Source: Phoronis australis
Lineage: Eukaryota > Phoronida > Phoronidae
Length of the DNA stretch: 64,000 nucleotides
NCBI GenBank assembly: GCA_002633005.1
Contig: NMRA01000170.1
Location: forward strand, 436,318-500,317
Direction of reading: 5' to 3'
Positions 12,401 to 27,400 of this stretch are shown one piece after another. Made by a program: the position numbers and the translations under genes. The notes beneath the pieces were generated by a model that was not told the origin of the DNA, made no database searches, and saw only the letters and a program-made list of their open reading frames with translations. Each line of letters opens with the position of its first letter. The stretch's first letter is position 1.

Positions 12401-15400
12401 GCACATATCCTATTCAGGCCCGTAGCCAGCATTGAGCGGGGAATGGTTCGAATTTCAAGAATGGTGGACCTTTTAATATTTTGCAAATGTCGACACTGTA
12501 GAAATTTCAGTAAGGCCTTTGACTCAGCTTAATTAGGGGGAAGAGAACATTGTCGCATTATCTCCTGACAAAGTTTCAAATCAGCCATGCTTAAATGAGT
12601 GATTACACCTCATTGCATACTCAAGCGGAAATATGAAGTTTAGTCGGCAAATGACTTAACAAAATTGTTTATCTGGTTGTATTTTAGCGTGCTATTTAAG
12701 TTGCTTACATCGCTAGAAATGGGAACATTCCTCTATTTTGAAGGTTTACTACTCGGAAGCTTCACTATTCCGAAGGTTCACTACTTAGACAATTCACCAC
12801 TCCGAAGATTCACCGCTCCAAAAATATCCAAACATTCAAACTCAGATGTGATTTTTAAACTTTTACATGCAAAAATAAACGATATTTCGGTAAGTAGATG
12901 CATCTACACCGAAAACAACACCCGGGCATTAAAACACCTTGGGTTTTATGTAGACAGTGACCACCGTCTCCAGCTGGCCAGCACAACTAGAAACGGTAGT
13001 CAGATTTCATGTGCATGCGAAATTGCCCACATGTCTTAAAATGAGTATGTACTTGCATTTTAAAATGATATGAAATACGAATACTGATGAATTATTAACC
13101 ATTACACAATTCATCAAATCCATGTCAAGATGGAATCGCAGCGCGACGCACATGGCCAGGTCGAAACTAAACGAAGTTAGTAGGCCACCCTATCCCTGCC
13201 ACTTCTCACGAAATCAGGGAGTGCCATTTAGTCTTCTTAAATTTGAAAACAGCGTTGGTCGCCGACTTCATTGTTCTTGACGCATCTCTGGAGTTCTCTG
13301 TGGGCTCGGTTTATGATAAAGATGGAGAATGCCCAAAACTGATCAGTTTTGCCAAATTTGCCATTAATCACTGTGTGAAATGATGGTAGTTGGCGCGCAT
13401 ACATAACGGAGATGACAGCAAAAGACGTCATCTGATATCGATTGTTATTCATTTTAACAGTTGCATTAAATGACTCGTCCGAAAACAGAGGGACGCAGCT
13501 TAGACTGGTAAAACAGGACAACGATAAATCGAAATTCGTGCAAACACAATATGCTATCCGTCTTGGAAAGGTTTTTATGTTTTGTTTTTAGTAGTGAATC
13601 ATGTGGAGTATTCTGCTGTTTTCTCGTGGAGGTCGTGAGGTCGTTACAACATCAGGTGCGATGTTTCTGGTTTTCATGCCCTGAGGTAAACTTACAGACA
13701 AAAATCATTCACCTTGTGTGGTAACCTATGTCATGTGGTCTAAGTGGCTTTATTAAAAATCAAATTGCCTGGTTCCTCAATGTGATGCATATTCGTTGTG
13801 AATGGGACTCTTTATTTGTCTGATTGGGGCATCTTACTGCGGTGCCACGTGCAGTGATGCTGAACATCAGATGATTGGTTTCAAACGGTTACCTGGTGCC
13901 GGTGGGTTGATTTAACTCAACTCAGGTACTTGGACGTGTCTGGCGGGGATAACCCACCACTAGATTTGTCTGGCAGTATTTATTCTTGATACCTGGGTTT
14001 ACGGCGTATATTTTTCAACTGGTTTCATGCGGTTACCTCTTGGGTTGATCTAGCTCAACATAGGTGTGTGGGCGTGTCTGACAGGGATAACCCACCACTA
14101 CATTTGTCTGGCAGTATTTATTCTTGATACCTGGGATTACGGCGTATATTTTTCAACTGGTTTCATGCGGTTACCTCTTGGGTTGATCTAGCTCAACTCG
14201 GGTATTTGGGCGTGTCTGGCGGGGCTAACCCATGACTAAATTTGTTTGGCAGTGTTCATTCGTGACACTTGTGCTCACGGTGAATATTTTGCAACTGGTT
14301 TCACGCGGTTACCTCTTGGATTGATCTAGCTCAATTTTTTACCATGTTTATAACCGTCTCGCTAATACTCCCCACCACTGAAATTGTCTGGCAGTGATCA
14401 ATTTTGATACAGTAGATTACGTGGTAGGTATCCAAGGCAGTTTGAAGTGGTTACCAGAAAAATTGATCTAGCTCAATTTTTGAGTGCCATTCTCTTGGCT
14501 CCCCTGATCACACCCACCAGAGCGAACCTACCAGACAGCCATTTCCAAGCATCAGGATACCCATAGAGCACTGTGGTACCAAAGAAAATAGGTTACCTTT
14601 TCATGCCCAAAAAAGCTCTGGGATCCCAGTCTATACAGGACTACGTTTTGTTGCCTGGCAATGTTTTTATTTGTCGTCAGTTGATATGTCATGTGGTTTA
14701 TTAAATCTGTCTCAAAAGCAAATGAATGAGATTTTACCTCATTGCCATTTGCTTGTACTGAAGCTGAAAAGGCATGTTATTTGATGAAAGAGGATATTTT
14801 GGGATGCTGGTATAATTTGTAACTTCTCAGCATTGCTGTCATATTAATGATTACATGTTCAATTTGACTGCATTTTTGCAACATTGGCACAGTTTTATTG
14901 TGATGGTCATATATTCCACTGTACATGAACTTTTTCCCGTTAGTAACAAATTTTTTCTCAGACTACCATTTTGATATCAATTAGTAAAATATATATTCAA
15001 GTCATATTTTACATATAAAGAATAAAATGCCTATTTCAAAATAGATCATGTCTTTATTTTGGCAGATGGCCCCTACATTTTTCTTGAAGGTCATACATTT
15101 TTTCTTGAAGGTCAAATACACTCTCCAATCCTGTGGGAACCTTGGGTACTGTATTTTCTTTTGAAGATAGTATTCATTCAAGTGCAACAGTTTGGGTGTA
15201 TAAAATAAAGTTTTCAGTGAACTAAATGATTTCAGACAGAATAAAACAATGCACTTGACATTTTAGTGGCAAAATGTCATTATTTAAATTGCCTAGCTGA
15301 TCAGCACACAACCTCTACCAACTCATTTCAGTATAGCGGAGGACTTCCACAATCACAGCCAGAGTGCACTTGCTGACCTGGACCATCACCTTGGCAACCC

Positions 15401-18400
15401 AGTAAATTCCTACCTCCTTATCAAAAGATTTACGCGGGACTGGGCTCAAGTAGAAAGTCTCATTCGCGATGGTCCAGTTGTTGGTAATGTATAGTATTCT
15501 TTTACTATCATATCAATACTTTTAGTATCGTACTCTTTCACTTTCGCATTACAAGAGGTTTCAGGAACTTAAATATCCAAAACATCCGAGATTTGAGTCC
15601 CACTTGTTCATATTCTTTATTGACACAAAACTGCACTACGTCATCATGATGTGCTGAAATTGACGATGCTCACACCTACTCTTAGCCAGTCACCTAGCTG
15701 TAGACTAACTTCAAAATATACCTAAGGAACGATGCCTGTCAATTTTAAGTTTGTTTCAGATTTCATTCTGCCTCCCACATTGTTCCAATGTGTGTGTGTG
15801 TGTGCGTGCGTGCGTGTTAGTCGTACAGTTTGGCTTCAAGACTAACCTGTTCCGAGTCATATCTTGGTACGCCGTAGGCGAATACGTAGTTGTCTCTTCA
15901 GTTCAGTAATTGAGATGTAGCCCAAGGTTGTGTTCCATAGGCCCACTGAATATGTTTGCAGCACTTGTGATAAAAGTTCTTGATTTATACCACAGCAATA
16001 GTGAGTTCTGTCTCATAATTTATGAATTCTTTCATTTCCCATAATTCAACATTCCAGCTTGACCAGCCAATCATTTCATCGGCCACCATTTGGTTAGGAT
16101 AGGCCAGGAAGCATGCTACTGAAACACACTTGATATTGAGGTCTTGAGACAGCTTGTTTTTTTCAATACATACTTGGTCTAAAAATGCTAACCAGGTCTC
16201 TCCCGTATGAACCCTTCGGTACCCTTTAACTCTGTTACTACTTAGTCCAAAAATGCACCTTATCTTTCCTAATTAACCCAAAAACACTCATCTCATTTGT
16301 ATTCATTATTCAGTACTATGCACAGCTTAGTATCATAATTATTTATTATGAACATTGTGTATTCACCAAATTTTGTTACATCTTTGTATGCGTACAGATT
16401 GATCTGAAATCTGCATGTAGAATTTCATAAATTGCAGAAATACAGTGGCTCACAATGTTTAATGAGCTCATTCATGATAATTTTTGAACAAATGAAAATG
16501 TTTGAATATTGAACTGTATCGGCCATCTCCAGATCTGTTGACCACCATCGACCAGAGGCGTAAGAACTTCCCCACTGAAGATGACTTAAAGGGTGCTGCC
16601 GCTGCCCTACTACGGCTCCAAGATACGTACCAATTACCAGCAGAGAAGATTGCCAATGGTGACCTACAGGGGGTCCAGATACACACGAAGCTATCTGGTA
16701 TGTGTACTTGTGGTCTCTTGAAAATGACATGTATGTAATAAGCAACGCTTTCGCCGAAGCATTCTTTAGTTGATTGCACTTGTTTTATTCTACCATGCTC
16801 AATGTTTGATTGTTAATTAAAGTTTTAGCACTAATGGAAATGTTATTGTCTGTTTTAAATAGATTTTGCTGCTGGCCAGTATTTACAATTTACGTCATCT
16901 TAGTATTGCCCGAAATCCAGAGTGCCATGCTACGTAGCAACTCTGTAATATGTGCCACAACAGCGCCATCTTTTGAAACGGTTAACTGTATCTCAAGAGA
17001 CATGTTGCCTGAGGCCCACTGCCATAAACCTGTAGCCAAAAGTGGGCCTTCCATCAAAAAATGTAAGACCACTTACTGCTTTGAAATTTGCCTCATTTCT
17101 TTCCTTGCTAAAAGTGCAACTGTACTGTTTTCTGGGCTTTTGATAACACTTGCTGTATAAGTTGGCTTATCATGGCATGTGCCGAGCATGGTCTCAACCA
17201 AACTTAATAATTTCAGATTTGTTTTTACGGCTTGTAAAATAATGACTTGTTAAGGACTAGGTTTTATTTTACTTGAACTTTCCGTATTTTTTTCCTGCAT
17301 TTAATGATCATATATATTTAATGTCGCAATGCATGTGGAGTGCATGCAGTCATTAACAATAGATTAAATGTCTAACACTTGTGCATGACCAAGTGTACTT
17401 TTGGTTTTGCACTGTTCAGTAGATACAGAGTGTGAGAGTAGTTGGGTCGCCCTTAATGTTGAGAACGACTGACGAACTACAAAGTATGTCTTTGGATTAA
17501 TAAAGATTACAGCGTTTTTATTAAGGAACATGACTATTGTAATGTCGCTTGATTAAATGTAACCACCTGTTCAGTACACTGTTGTCAGCTTAAATTATAA
17601 ACAGGGCGAGTGCGATGGGAGGGGCTCATTTCTGTGAGCACGCGTGTTATGTGAACCCTGGGTAACTGCATACCCTGGAAGATTTGTAGTCTAAGGGTTT
17701 GGTGAGCTTTCAAATTAGAATCAACATTACTGGATATATCTACAAGAGATAACTCCTGCAGGTCTACTGAGGTTCACCCTGATGCGGAATTTTTCGAGAT
17801 TGTTTTGAATGTATGGCTCATGTATGGAAAACGTGTTCAAGATGTAATTATTTTCACAATTTTTGTTGCTTAAAATGAGTCTTGAAATATGTGAAGTTGG
17901 TTTCTTGCCAACAGAGGCATTGTTCAAGGTCTCTTACAGCAACTTTGTTATCATCAGAGTGAATCTTCACTTATGCAACATGTTTTAAAGTTCACGGCTA
18001 AATGAGCCGCTGCAGTCAGAAATACATGTTTCCAAAATAACCCCCCTCTTTTTATGTGGAAACAACTTTCTAAAAGTGGTTTGTGTTTTCCCAGCAATAG
18101 TCATGAGTGATGCGCAATATATTTCACGTGTCTAACCGATCTGTGAACCAGTGATTTATACCCCAAAATTAAGCTGACTGTTGAAACACCATTACTCTTG
18201 TCGTGATTTCTTTTCAAACTCTGCTTTAAGGCTTTTATACCAAAATGGCGGAATGGCATACTTGGTTCTAGTGTGTACCTCACTCATTTTGGGACCTGCC
18301 CCTAACTGTTTAAATAATAAATAAGCATCTGCTTACATCACTTTTTTCAAAGTTACACATGGCTTGACAACTTAACGATAACCCAACCTCCGTGGTCAAC

Positions 18401-21400
18401 TGCTCCCCACCCGTTGACGTTGGTAAGCACTGCCAATCGCTTGTCACTGGACCACTGAAAATGGAAATAAAATCACGCACCACTTCAGTTGTTGTTGGGT
18501 GACCTTCCTTGAGAAAATGTATGAGTAAAAAAGACCGTATCACCTCATCAATTCCCCAAGAAACACAAACCAAAACCAGTTGTTATTTGGCCAAGGCATT
18601 AACTCACATCTTGTAGGCTTTAATCTGTTAACAGCTATGTCTGTTGCATGCTTTAGCTGTGGAGTGTTACGAGATAGGCAGGTCAGCATACATTACCGGC
18701 GACTACTATCATACAATACTGTGGATGGAAGAATCGCTCGACCGCATCCGGGATGAGGTGAATCGTACTGTTGACGAGGCAGACATTCTTGATCATCTGT
18801 CCTACTCAAATTTCCAGGTGAGACATTGGTGATTGTCAAGGTATGGTAGAAGTAAGACACGGATTCAATACGATGACTATATGCGACCACGTGGATGGTG
18901 TCATGTTGTGAACTGTTGTGTTTATGCACTCGGGTTCATAGGGGCATGGAGTAAATGTCAAAAACAACAGATACTCTACTTTTTTCAGTGAAATGCTATC
19001 TTGTTATTATTTTTGGTGCAAGTTGTTAGGTACTGAAAAGGTTTCCGACAGTTGTCTGGTGACAAATTTTTAATACTGCTTAAGACACACAGATTCCATG
19101 GCTGTTGCTTCGTGATTTCGTATCCTGGCTAATTTTTCAAGATATCTATGACTTTTTGGTTGTACCCAATAGGATTTTTTGTCAGGTGTAGTCAAAACGA
19201 TGCCAGGCCGTGAAGCTGTGACGTTGTAGTAAAACATCCCCATAAATTTTTTTGTTGTTTACTCATGTTAATCCTGCTGCTTTTGTGGTTGGAATGAATT
19301 TTCCTGCTCGTTGGACTGGCAAGGTAGGTCAGTGTGTTTAGATAAGTCTAGTCTCTCTGTCAAATCTTACTCTATTGTTGATAACGGTCAAACTCTGTCA
19401 GTGATTGGCTAAGGTAAGTTGCATGAGCATGGATCCTGGATGCGCAGCACTTCATAACGCCTGGACGCTTGAGAACAGACCCTGATGTTCTTGGAAAACT
19501 AGGTTTGCCTATGTCGGACTACTTTTATAGCGGAGGAGTGTTACGAGCTTGGACGGTTCGCCTATACGAATAAAGACTACTATCATACCATATTGTGGAT
19601 GGAAGAGGCGCTGGATAAATTCGAGAAGGAGGTCAACAAAACAGCAAATAAAGGCAACATTGTTGATCATCTGGCCTATGCGCATTCAGTGGTAAGCACA
19701 ATAAAGGTCCTTAGGCATTCACGGATGATAGGGTCAAAAGATGCAGTACGATGGCTGGCATTTTTCAGCAGGTGACGGAACAGATCTCTAGGATGCTTAA
19801 GTCTCGGTATTTGCTGCACGATATAAGCTGAGTGTGGTTTTTCAGTTTGGATTATTTTTACTTCTTTTTCACCTCCTTATCTTTCCCTAAGTGAGCTCCT
19901 CAAAACACAACACAATTATTCTACCTGTGGTTGTTGTCTATGTGCTCTGTTTATCTTTAAAATATTGTTCAAGACTGAAACTATTTCGGTAGTAATAGTA
20001 ACTTAGTTAACTAGCGGTAGTCATGGTTCACCTCAGTGCGTAGTGTTGATGTTAGGTCACCAGATCCGTTCACACCCTCCACGCACTCGTGTATAACAAA
20101 AAATACACATTGGTTTGCTTACTATATTGCATTTATGCTGAATTTGTGCTTGTGTAATTTTCATCATCAGGGCGCTTTGTTTTGAATTAAGGACTAATGT
20201 ACTAGGTATATAATTGTTATGCACCCACATATTTATATGTGGTCGCATTATGCCATCATCTTTGTCCCTCCATCCGGGCGGCGTCTGTCCAGCGTCCGTC
20301 GTCCGCTGCTCTATCTCCAAAACCGGTTGACGTATGTTTATGAAATTTTGCACGTGTTCCTTTCATGGATGGGACAGCATGAGCAAAGTTTCAGACGGAT
20401 CCAACTACCAGTGTGCCCCCTTGTGGCAATTTTAGTTTTTTACGTTTACCTCTGTATCTTCAAGGTCCTCAACATATTTTCACAAAATTTGGTATATAGG
20501 CATTTGTTGGTGAATGTGACTTCAGCTACCTACAACTATTGGACTGTTCTGACTACTGTTGCACCCCCTAGAGGCAATTTTAGTTTTTAAGTTAATTTGC
20601 ATCTGTAACTTTACAGTTCTTTGACAGTTTTTATTGAAATGTGACAAACAAGTTTATGTTATGATGGTGATCTATTCATTTTGGAATGGATTTGACGTAT
20701 TCTGTGCCACTTAGTATCCATTTTTGATACTAAGAAACACCCTTGAAGCAAACTGTTTGTATTGCTGTCGTGCGCGCATTTCAGCACTCTGCATTGCTCT
20801 TGTGTTTTGTTTTTCTTGCGTCCACGGCTGTATCTCGTTAACTCCTTGAAAGGTCTTGTGTGAAATGTGGTAGATATGTCCTTATAGAGATGATAATGGA
20901 TGAGAACGAGTTTCAGACCACAGGTGTACCCCTAGTGGCAGTTTTAGTTTTTTACGTTTGCCTCTGTATGTTCTTTGATGTATGTTTCTGAAATTTGGCA
21001 AATAGGTCTCTAGTAAGGCGACAAATATGCCTTTCTATTTTTGGACAGGTCCAACGTCACCTAGTGGTCATTTTTATAGTCTTTAGTTTGTTTTTGAGCG
21101 TCTGCCAAACTGCTCAAAAGATCATTATGAATCGTAGCAGTTGTGTTCTTGGTGAGAAGACCATGGCTGACATTGATTTTTGGACGGATCTGACACCCGT
21201 GGCGTGCTCTTGGGGTGATTTTTCATTTTTTGAGACCATGGCTATAGCTCCTTGATTCCTTTACATGATGTTTGTGAGCTTTTGTATGTGTTTTCCTGTA
21301 GATGTGACAGTGGATCTCCATGACGTTTTGGAGGGCTCTAGCTGACTACCACTATGCCCCCCCCCCCGGTAGCAATTTCATTTTACCTTTACCTCTATGT

Positions 21401-24400
21401 CTCTTCTGAGTTCCTTGATGTTTTTAATGAAATTTGGAGACAGGTGTCTATTATAACAATGGCAGCATCTTTACAATTTGTTGAATTTGACATATTCTGC
21501 GCCACCTAATGGCCATGTTAATTATTTCTGAGTCTGCTTTTTGCCGCTTGCTTCTGTATCTGCCAAACCGCTCAGAGGACCATTATGAAAATTTGCAGAT
21601 ATGTTACTGCTGACATGGGAATGACTTGCATAGATTTTTAGATGGGTCCAACGTAACTTTGGTGCTACCTAGTGACATTATTTTGGCATCTGCGTCCCTT
21701 GCAAGATCGCAATTTGTCAGGTCTATTCGTATTGACATCAGATGGATGGATTTGACTCCTGCTATTCCCTATAATGGCAATTTGTTTTTTTACGTCTGCC
21801 TCAGTCTGTATATCTGGAGTTCCTTGGTAGATTTTCATGAAATTTGACAAACAGTTTTGTAATAGAAAGATGACAAGCTTTTTCCCCGTGTATTCTCCAC
21901 GAAAGTTGCAGGTCAGCTAACCAAAACCCACAGGACACCTGACCGTGAAAGTCAACAATACGGGTGTTATGTGTCGCTAGTCAACAAATGTGACATCCCT
22001 CTACTGCTAAAGTGAACCTTGACTGGTATTTCAAGTCAACAAAAGTCAAAATTTAGGTGGAAGCAAGTCTAATTCCTAATAGTCACTTGCACTCATAACA
22101 CTTCTAAAGCCCACAGCTCCTCTACTTTTTTCCAAAGAGCTCCCTTGGGGCTTTTTGTAAATGCAAAACACTTCGGAGAAAATTAGAATTTCCAAATTTT
22201 GGGAAATCCCTGGCAATAGTTGCCAGTTCCCTCCAATCTGTTGCTTTAAATAAACATACTGTCATTTGAAATGCGGGTACTGAAAGTAATTGCCTTCTTT
22301 AATATTCAGCTGTTCATATATTAATTAAGATGTTGGTATTATAAAATAAATTTTCGAATGTTGTAATAAAGCTTTCATAGAAGATGGTGGTAATAAAGAA
22401 GTCATGATATGAAATTGCTTAGTAAATTAATTTTTCTGATTTAAATGGAACGCAATTGCTTTGGATGCTATGTTTATTGATATGAATGGTCCAGTGAAAA
22501 GTCTGCATTCACTTGTATTGAGCAAACACAATGTCCTACAAGTTACTGAACACAGTCTGTGTTGGGTAATTTGTATTTGTTCCATGAATTAGTGAATGCA
22601 GAACTAAGATGCTGGTATTTAGCTGAGCAGCAGGAGTTCATCGGGGATTTCAAAAGTAGAGTTTCCAAAATGGGTTTCCCAATTTTCAGGGCATCTATCA
22701 CCAATGACCAGTGACTATTAAGCTTTTATGATGTCGAGTCAAACTGCTGTTATAGTGTAGTATCTTACTGTGGTGACATGGTTGGGCACTGAAAGTTTTT
22801 GTGTCTTACATTACTTCTATTCTCGACTGGCCAATGAGTCCTCAGAGCTGGTGCTAGCGTGTTCAGAGACACTCGTGCTTTTGCTGACTTTACTTGGGTG
22901 TCCAAATGCTGAACAGGATGTCCTAGCTTAGATGTCTGAATTTGAACCAAGGTGTGTATTTGGGTCCCCTAGACACTCTGTAGCTGAAGGCTTCATTGCT
23001 GAGCAGTTGGTGTGTTTTATTTTTTGTTCATTGAGTAGCAAGTACATACCAATGGAACTATTAAACGGACAATTTCCGTCCGAGAAAACAAATAATTTTT
23101 ATTTTGTTCCCTTTAATGATCAGTATTTCGTAAAGAGTATTTTTTCTTTACAGCAAGGAAATGTTAGAAAGGCTCTGGTTTTGACCGATGAGCTCCTAAC
23201 TCTTGGTAAGTGGCACTGTTCATGTTATGACAACATCGAATAGTTTATTTAAGGTTATGTGGGACCTAATCGACAAAACTACATGTGCCCAAAGAACTAT
23301 AGACTTTTACTCAGTAAGAGTATACGTTCTATGCTAGTAGAAATTCCATAGAATTTGATTTCTGGCTTCATAACTTTTTGCCATTGAGTCATTTGATCTT
23401 ACTTTTTAGTGAAATTTAGTAAAAAAATTAATGGTTCATTCTTAGCATAACAACAGGATCGATAACATTTACCAAATTTTGTGTGAATTGCTATTAATGT
23501 TCAAGATAAAATTATGAAAGCACTGCTACTAGAAGTTTTCTAAGTGATTGTTTCATTTTCATTTTATGCAACTTTAAAGTTTTTTTTCTGTTTTCATAAA
23601 AGTCATACAAGTCCTTTTTTGATAGCCCTTCATGCAAAAGTGGAACATTTAAAGACAATTGCTAACAGCTTTTTAGAGAACTGTGCATAAAGCATAGTAC
23701 TTGAATGTTTGTTCTTGATCCAATAAACAATTTTGAGATATAATGTTCCAATATTTGGTAAAAAATTGGAATTTTTCTAGGGTCCTACATAACGTTAATA
23801 ACCTGTATGTTGTCCAATTGCTCACGCTAATTAATAAATGTATTATGTTCTCACTCAATGTAAGGCACTTTTATCTTGGATTTGATTATCAGTGACAGTT
23901 TTGTGTTTGTATAATTTGTTATATTGCAATGATGGTGACTATGAATGTTTGTGTTGTAATAATTGCTGCTAAGAAAGCATCTTTTGTGTGGGCCCCATAA
24001 TGCAATATTGACTGAATTGTATATAGGGCTTCAGGGAGTATACACTAGACATTTACACATAAGCCGTTATCACTGATCTGAATGGACTTTTCCAAGTGTG
24101 GGTCATGAAACAAGGCAATTAGGTCTGATCAGTTTGTGGAACTGCCGACAGACAATCAAATCAGCTGATATAAATTACTGCTATCTCCCACAAAACTTGG
24201 CCAATTTTTGTGGGGAAAAAGCTCTTTTCCCAAACTTTTTGAGGAATTCAAATGGGGGCTTTGTTTCCATCCACAAATAAGGCGAAAAAAGAATTCAAAC
24301 ATTTTAATTGTTTGTTCTACTCATATCTTAATGTTGTCGTATGAAAGTACAATATAGTGTAATCTAAGGGAAGGACTTGTGGTTTTCTGACCATCCAGAG

Positions 24401-27400
24401 TTGCTTGCCTGCCAACTCCAGACCGACCATCAGTGCAATGTAATGCTATGCAATTTCTAAATTTGCGTGTGGATGATAGGTAGAGTTGTAATTTTTCTGT
24501 CATTCGTGGATAGCTAGCGACGTTGGAATTCTTGTGTGAATCACTTGGATTTCCCACTGCACAACAGTGGCAATTTAACGACCGGACATGGCAGTTGAAC
24601 AAAAAATCATAAAAATGGTGGGAATTTTACAGAGTTAGGAGCGCAGAATGCTGTCCACCGACTATTCTGCCACCATCGAGTGACAAGACATTTATCATAA
24701 CATTGCTGCTGGATCATGAAGTGTCTATTGAGGACAGTTTGGCTGTGGATTTTGTTTGCTTTGTACCCAGTTTTGACGCAACTGACTTGGCCTTGTATAT
24801 GCACTTCTTAATTTTTAGTATTTTCTGTGTGTCTTTTGATTACTAAAAGCAGGAAGAGATAACCAGGAAGGGACAACTAGCTAAACCGCCGTTTTTGGCC
24901 TCCTTCCCCGGACTAATTTCAGGACTTAAGTTTCGTTTAAAAGGAAACAGATGATTTTATCAGAGAGATTTAAGCTTTTTCTATAGAAGGATATCAAAAA
25001 ACTCGCTTTTCAACCTTAAACAGTGGTGTAATTGTACTTTGAAAATATCGACTTCAGCGCACGCAATCGCAATTTCCCACACGCAGTCACGGGTATTTAA
25101 GCTTTTCCGTCGATGTATAGATGGCGCAGTAGTCAAGTACTACCTCATTTGCATATCAAATTTGGATGTGGGAGTTCTGTAACCTGGTTCCCGGGCCTCA
25201 CAAGATGACGTCACGGATAACTCGTGGGTCTGTGTAGGAGACTAGGAGTTCTGAGACTCCCGTCAGTTTAGTTGTTGTCGACCGCTTGAGTGCATAAAGC
25301 GGTGACCTCCCGCTGAGAGCACGCGCTGATGAAGATACCACAGCTAACTCGATCGCTTCGCAATCAGGAGGTGAAAACACTCTCATGACCGCAGTTCTGA
25401 ATTCCAGCTAAGCAAGCCCTATTTCGAGGAGCGGATTTGAATTGTTTTCGTCCCCAGACTGTGGATTGCAGAGAAGATTAGAATGAGGTCAACATTGAAC
25501 TTTCTGCGGCTACCTATCGTGTTGANATTTGACAAACAGTTTTGTTATAGAAAGACGACGAGCTTTTTCCACGTGTATTCTCCACGAAAGTTGCAGGTCA
25601 AGTAACCGAAACCCACTCGACACCTGACCGTGAAAGTCAACAATACAGGTGTTATGTGTCGCTAGTCAACAAATGTGACATGCCTCTACTGCTAAAGTGA
25701 ATCTTGACTGGTATTTCAAGTCAACAAAAGTCAACATTTAGGTGGAAGCAAGTCTAATTCCTAATAGTCACTTGCACTCATAACACTTCTAAAGCCCACA
25801 GCTCCGCTACTTTTTTCCCAAAGAGCTCCCTTGGGGCTTTTTGTGAATGCAAAACACTTCGGGGAAAATTAGAATTTCCAAATTTTGGGAAATCCCCGGC
25901 AATAGTTGCCAGTTCCCTCCAATTTGTTGCTTTAAGTAAACATACTGTCATTTGAAATGCGGGTACTGAAGGTAATTGACCTTTTTTAATATTCAGCAGT
26001 TCATATATTAATTAAGATGTTGGTATTATAAAATAAATTGTCGACTGTTGTAATAAACCTTTCACAGAAGATGGTGGTAATAAAGAAATCGTGATATGAA
26101 ATTGCTTAGTAAATTAATTTTTCTGATTTAAATGGAATGCAATTGCTTTTGATACTACGTGTATTGATATGAATGGTCCAGTGAAAAGTCTGCGAACACA
26201 ATGTCCTACAGGTTACTGAACAGTCTGTGTTGGGTAATTTGTGAATTAGTGAATGCAGAACTAAGATGCTGCTATTTAGCTGAGCAGCAGGAGTTCATCG
26301 AGGATTTCAAAAGTAGAGTTTCCAAAATGGGTTTCCCAATTTTTCAGGGCATCTATCACCAATGACCAGTGACTAGTAAGCTTTTATGACTTCGAGTCAA
26401 ACTGCTGTTACAGTGTAGTATCTAACTGTGGCGACATGGTTGGGCACTGAAAGTTTTTGGGTCTTACATTACTTCTATTCTCGACTGGCCAATGAGTCCT
26501 CAGAGCTGGTGCAAGCATGTTCAGAGACACTCGTGCTTTTGCTGACTTTACTTGGGTGTCCAAATGCTGAACAGGATGTCCTAGCTTAGATGTCTAAATT
26601 TGAACCAGGGTGTGTATGTGGCTTCCCTATACACTCTGTAGCTGAAGGCCTCATTGCTGAGCGGTTTGCGTGTTTTATTTTTTGTTCGTTGAGTAGCAAG
26701 TACATACCAATGGAACTATTAAACGGAGAATTTCCGTCCAAGAAAACCAATAATCTTTATTTTGTTCCCTTTAATTATGAGTATTCTGTATAGAGTGTTT
26801 TTTCTTTACAGCAAGGAAATGTTAGAAAGGCTCTCGTTTTGACTGATGAGCTCCTAGCTATTGGTAAGTGGCTCTATTCATGTTATGACAACATTGAATA
26901 GTTTATTTAAGGTTTTGTGAGACCTGATCGACAAAACTATATGTGCCCAAAGAACTATAGAATTTACTCAGTAAGAGTATACGTTCTATGCTAGTAGAAA
27001 TTCCGTAGAATTTAATTTTTTGCTTCATACCTTTTTGCCATTGGGTCATTTGATCTTACTTTTTAGTGAAATTTAGTAAAAAATGAATGGTTCATTCTTA
27101 GCATAACAACAGGATCGATAACATAACCAAATTTTGTGTGAATTTCCATTAATGTTCAAGATAAAATTACGAAAGCACTGCTACTAGAAGTTTTCTAAGT
27201 GATTGTTTCATTTTCATTTTATGCAACTTTCAAGTTTTTTTCTGTTTTTGATAGCCCTTCATGCAGAAGTGGAACATTTTAATGGCAATTGCTAACAGCT
27301 TTTTAGAGAACGGTGCATAAAGCATAGTACTTGAATTTTGAGTTATAATGTTCCAATATTTGGAAAAAAATTGGAATTTTTCTAGGGTCCTACATAACGT

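Noticed and set aside
12665-13039. 124-codon ORF in the foldback element
   Set aside because: Runs through a period-16 tandem array, which keeps frames open by chance. No domain.
26812-26863. Fourth mutually exclusive exon pair (exon 5)
   Set aside because: Exons and introns are equally similar and the copy follows an N, which fits an allele or overlap better.
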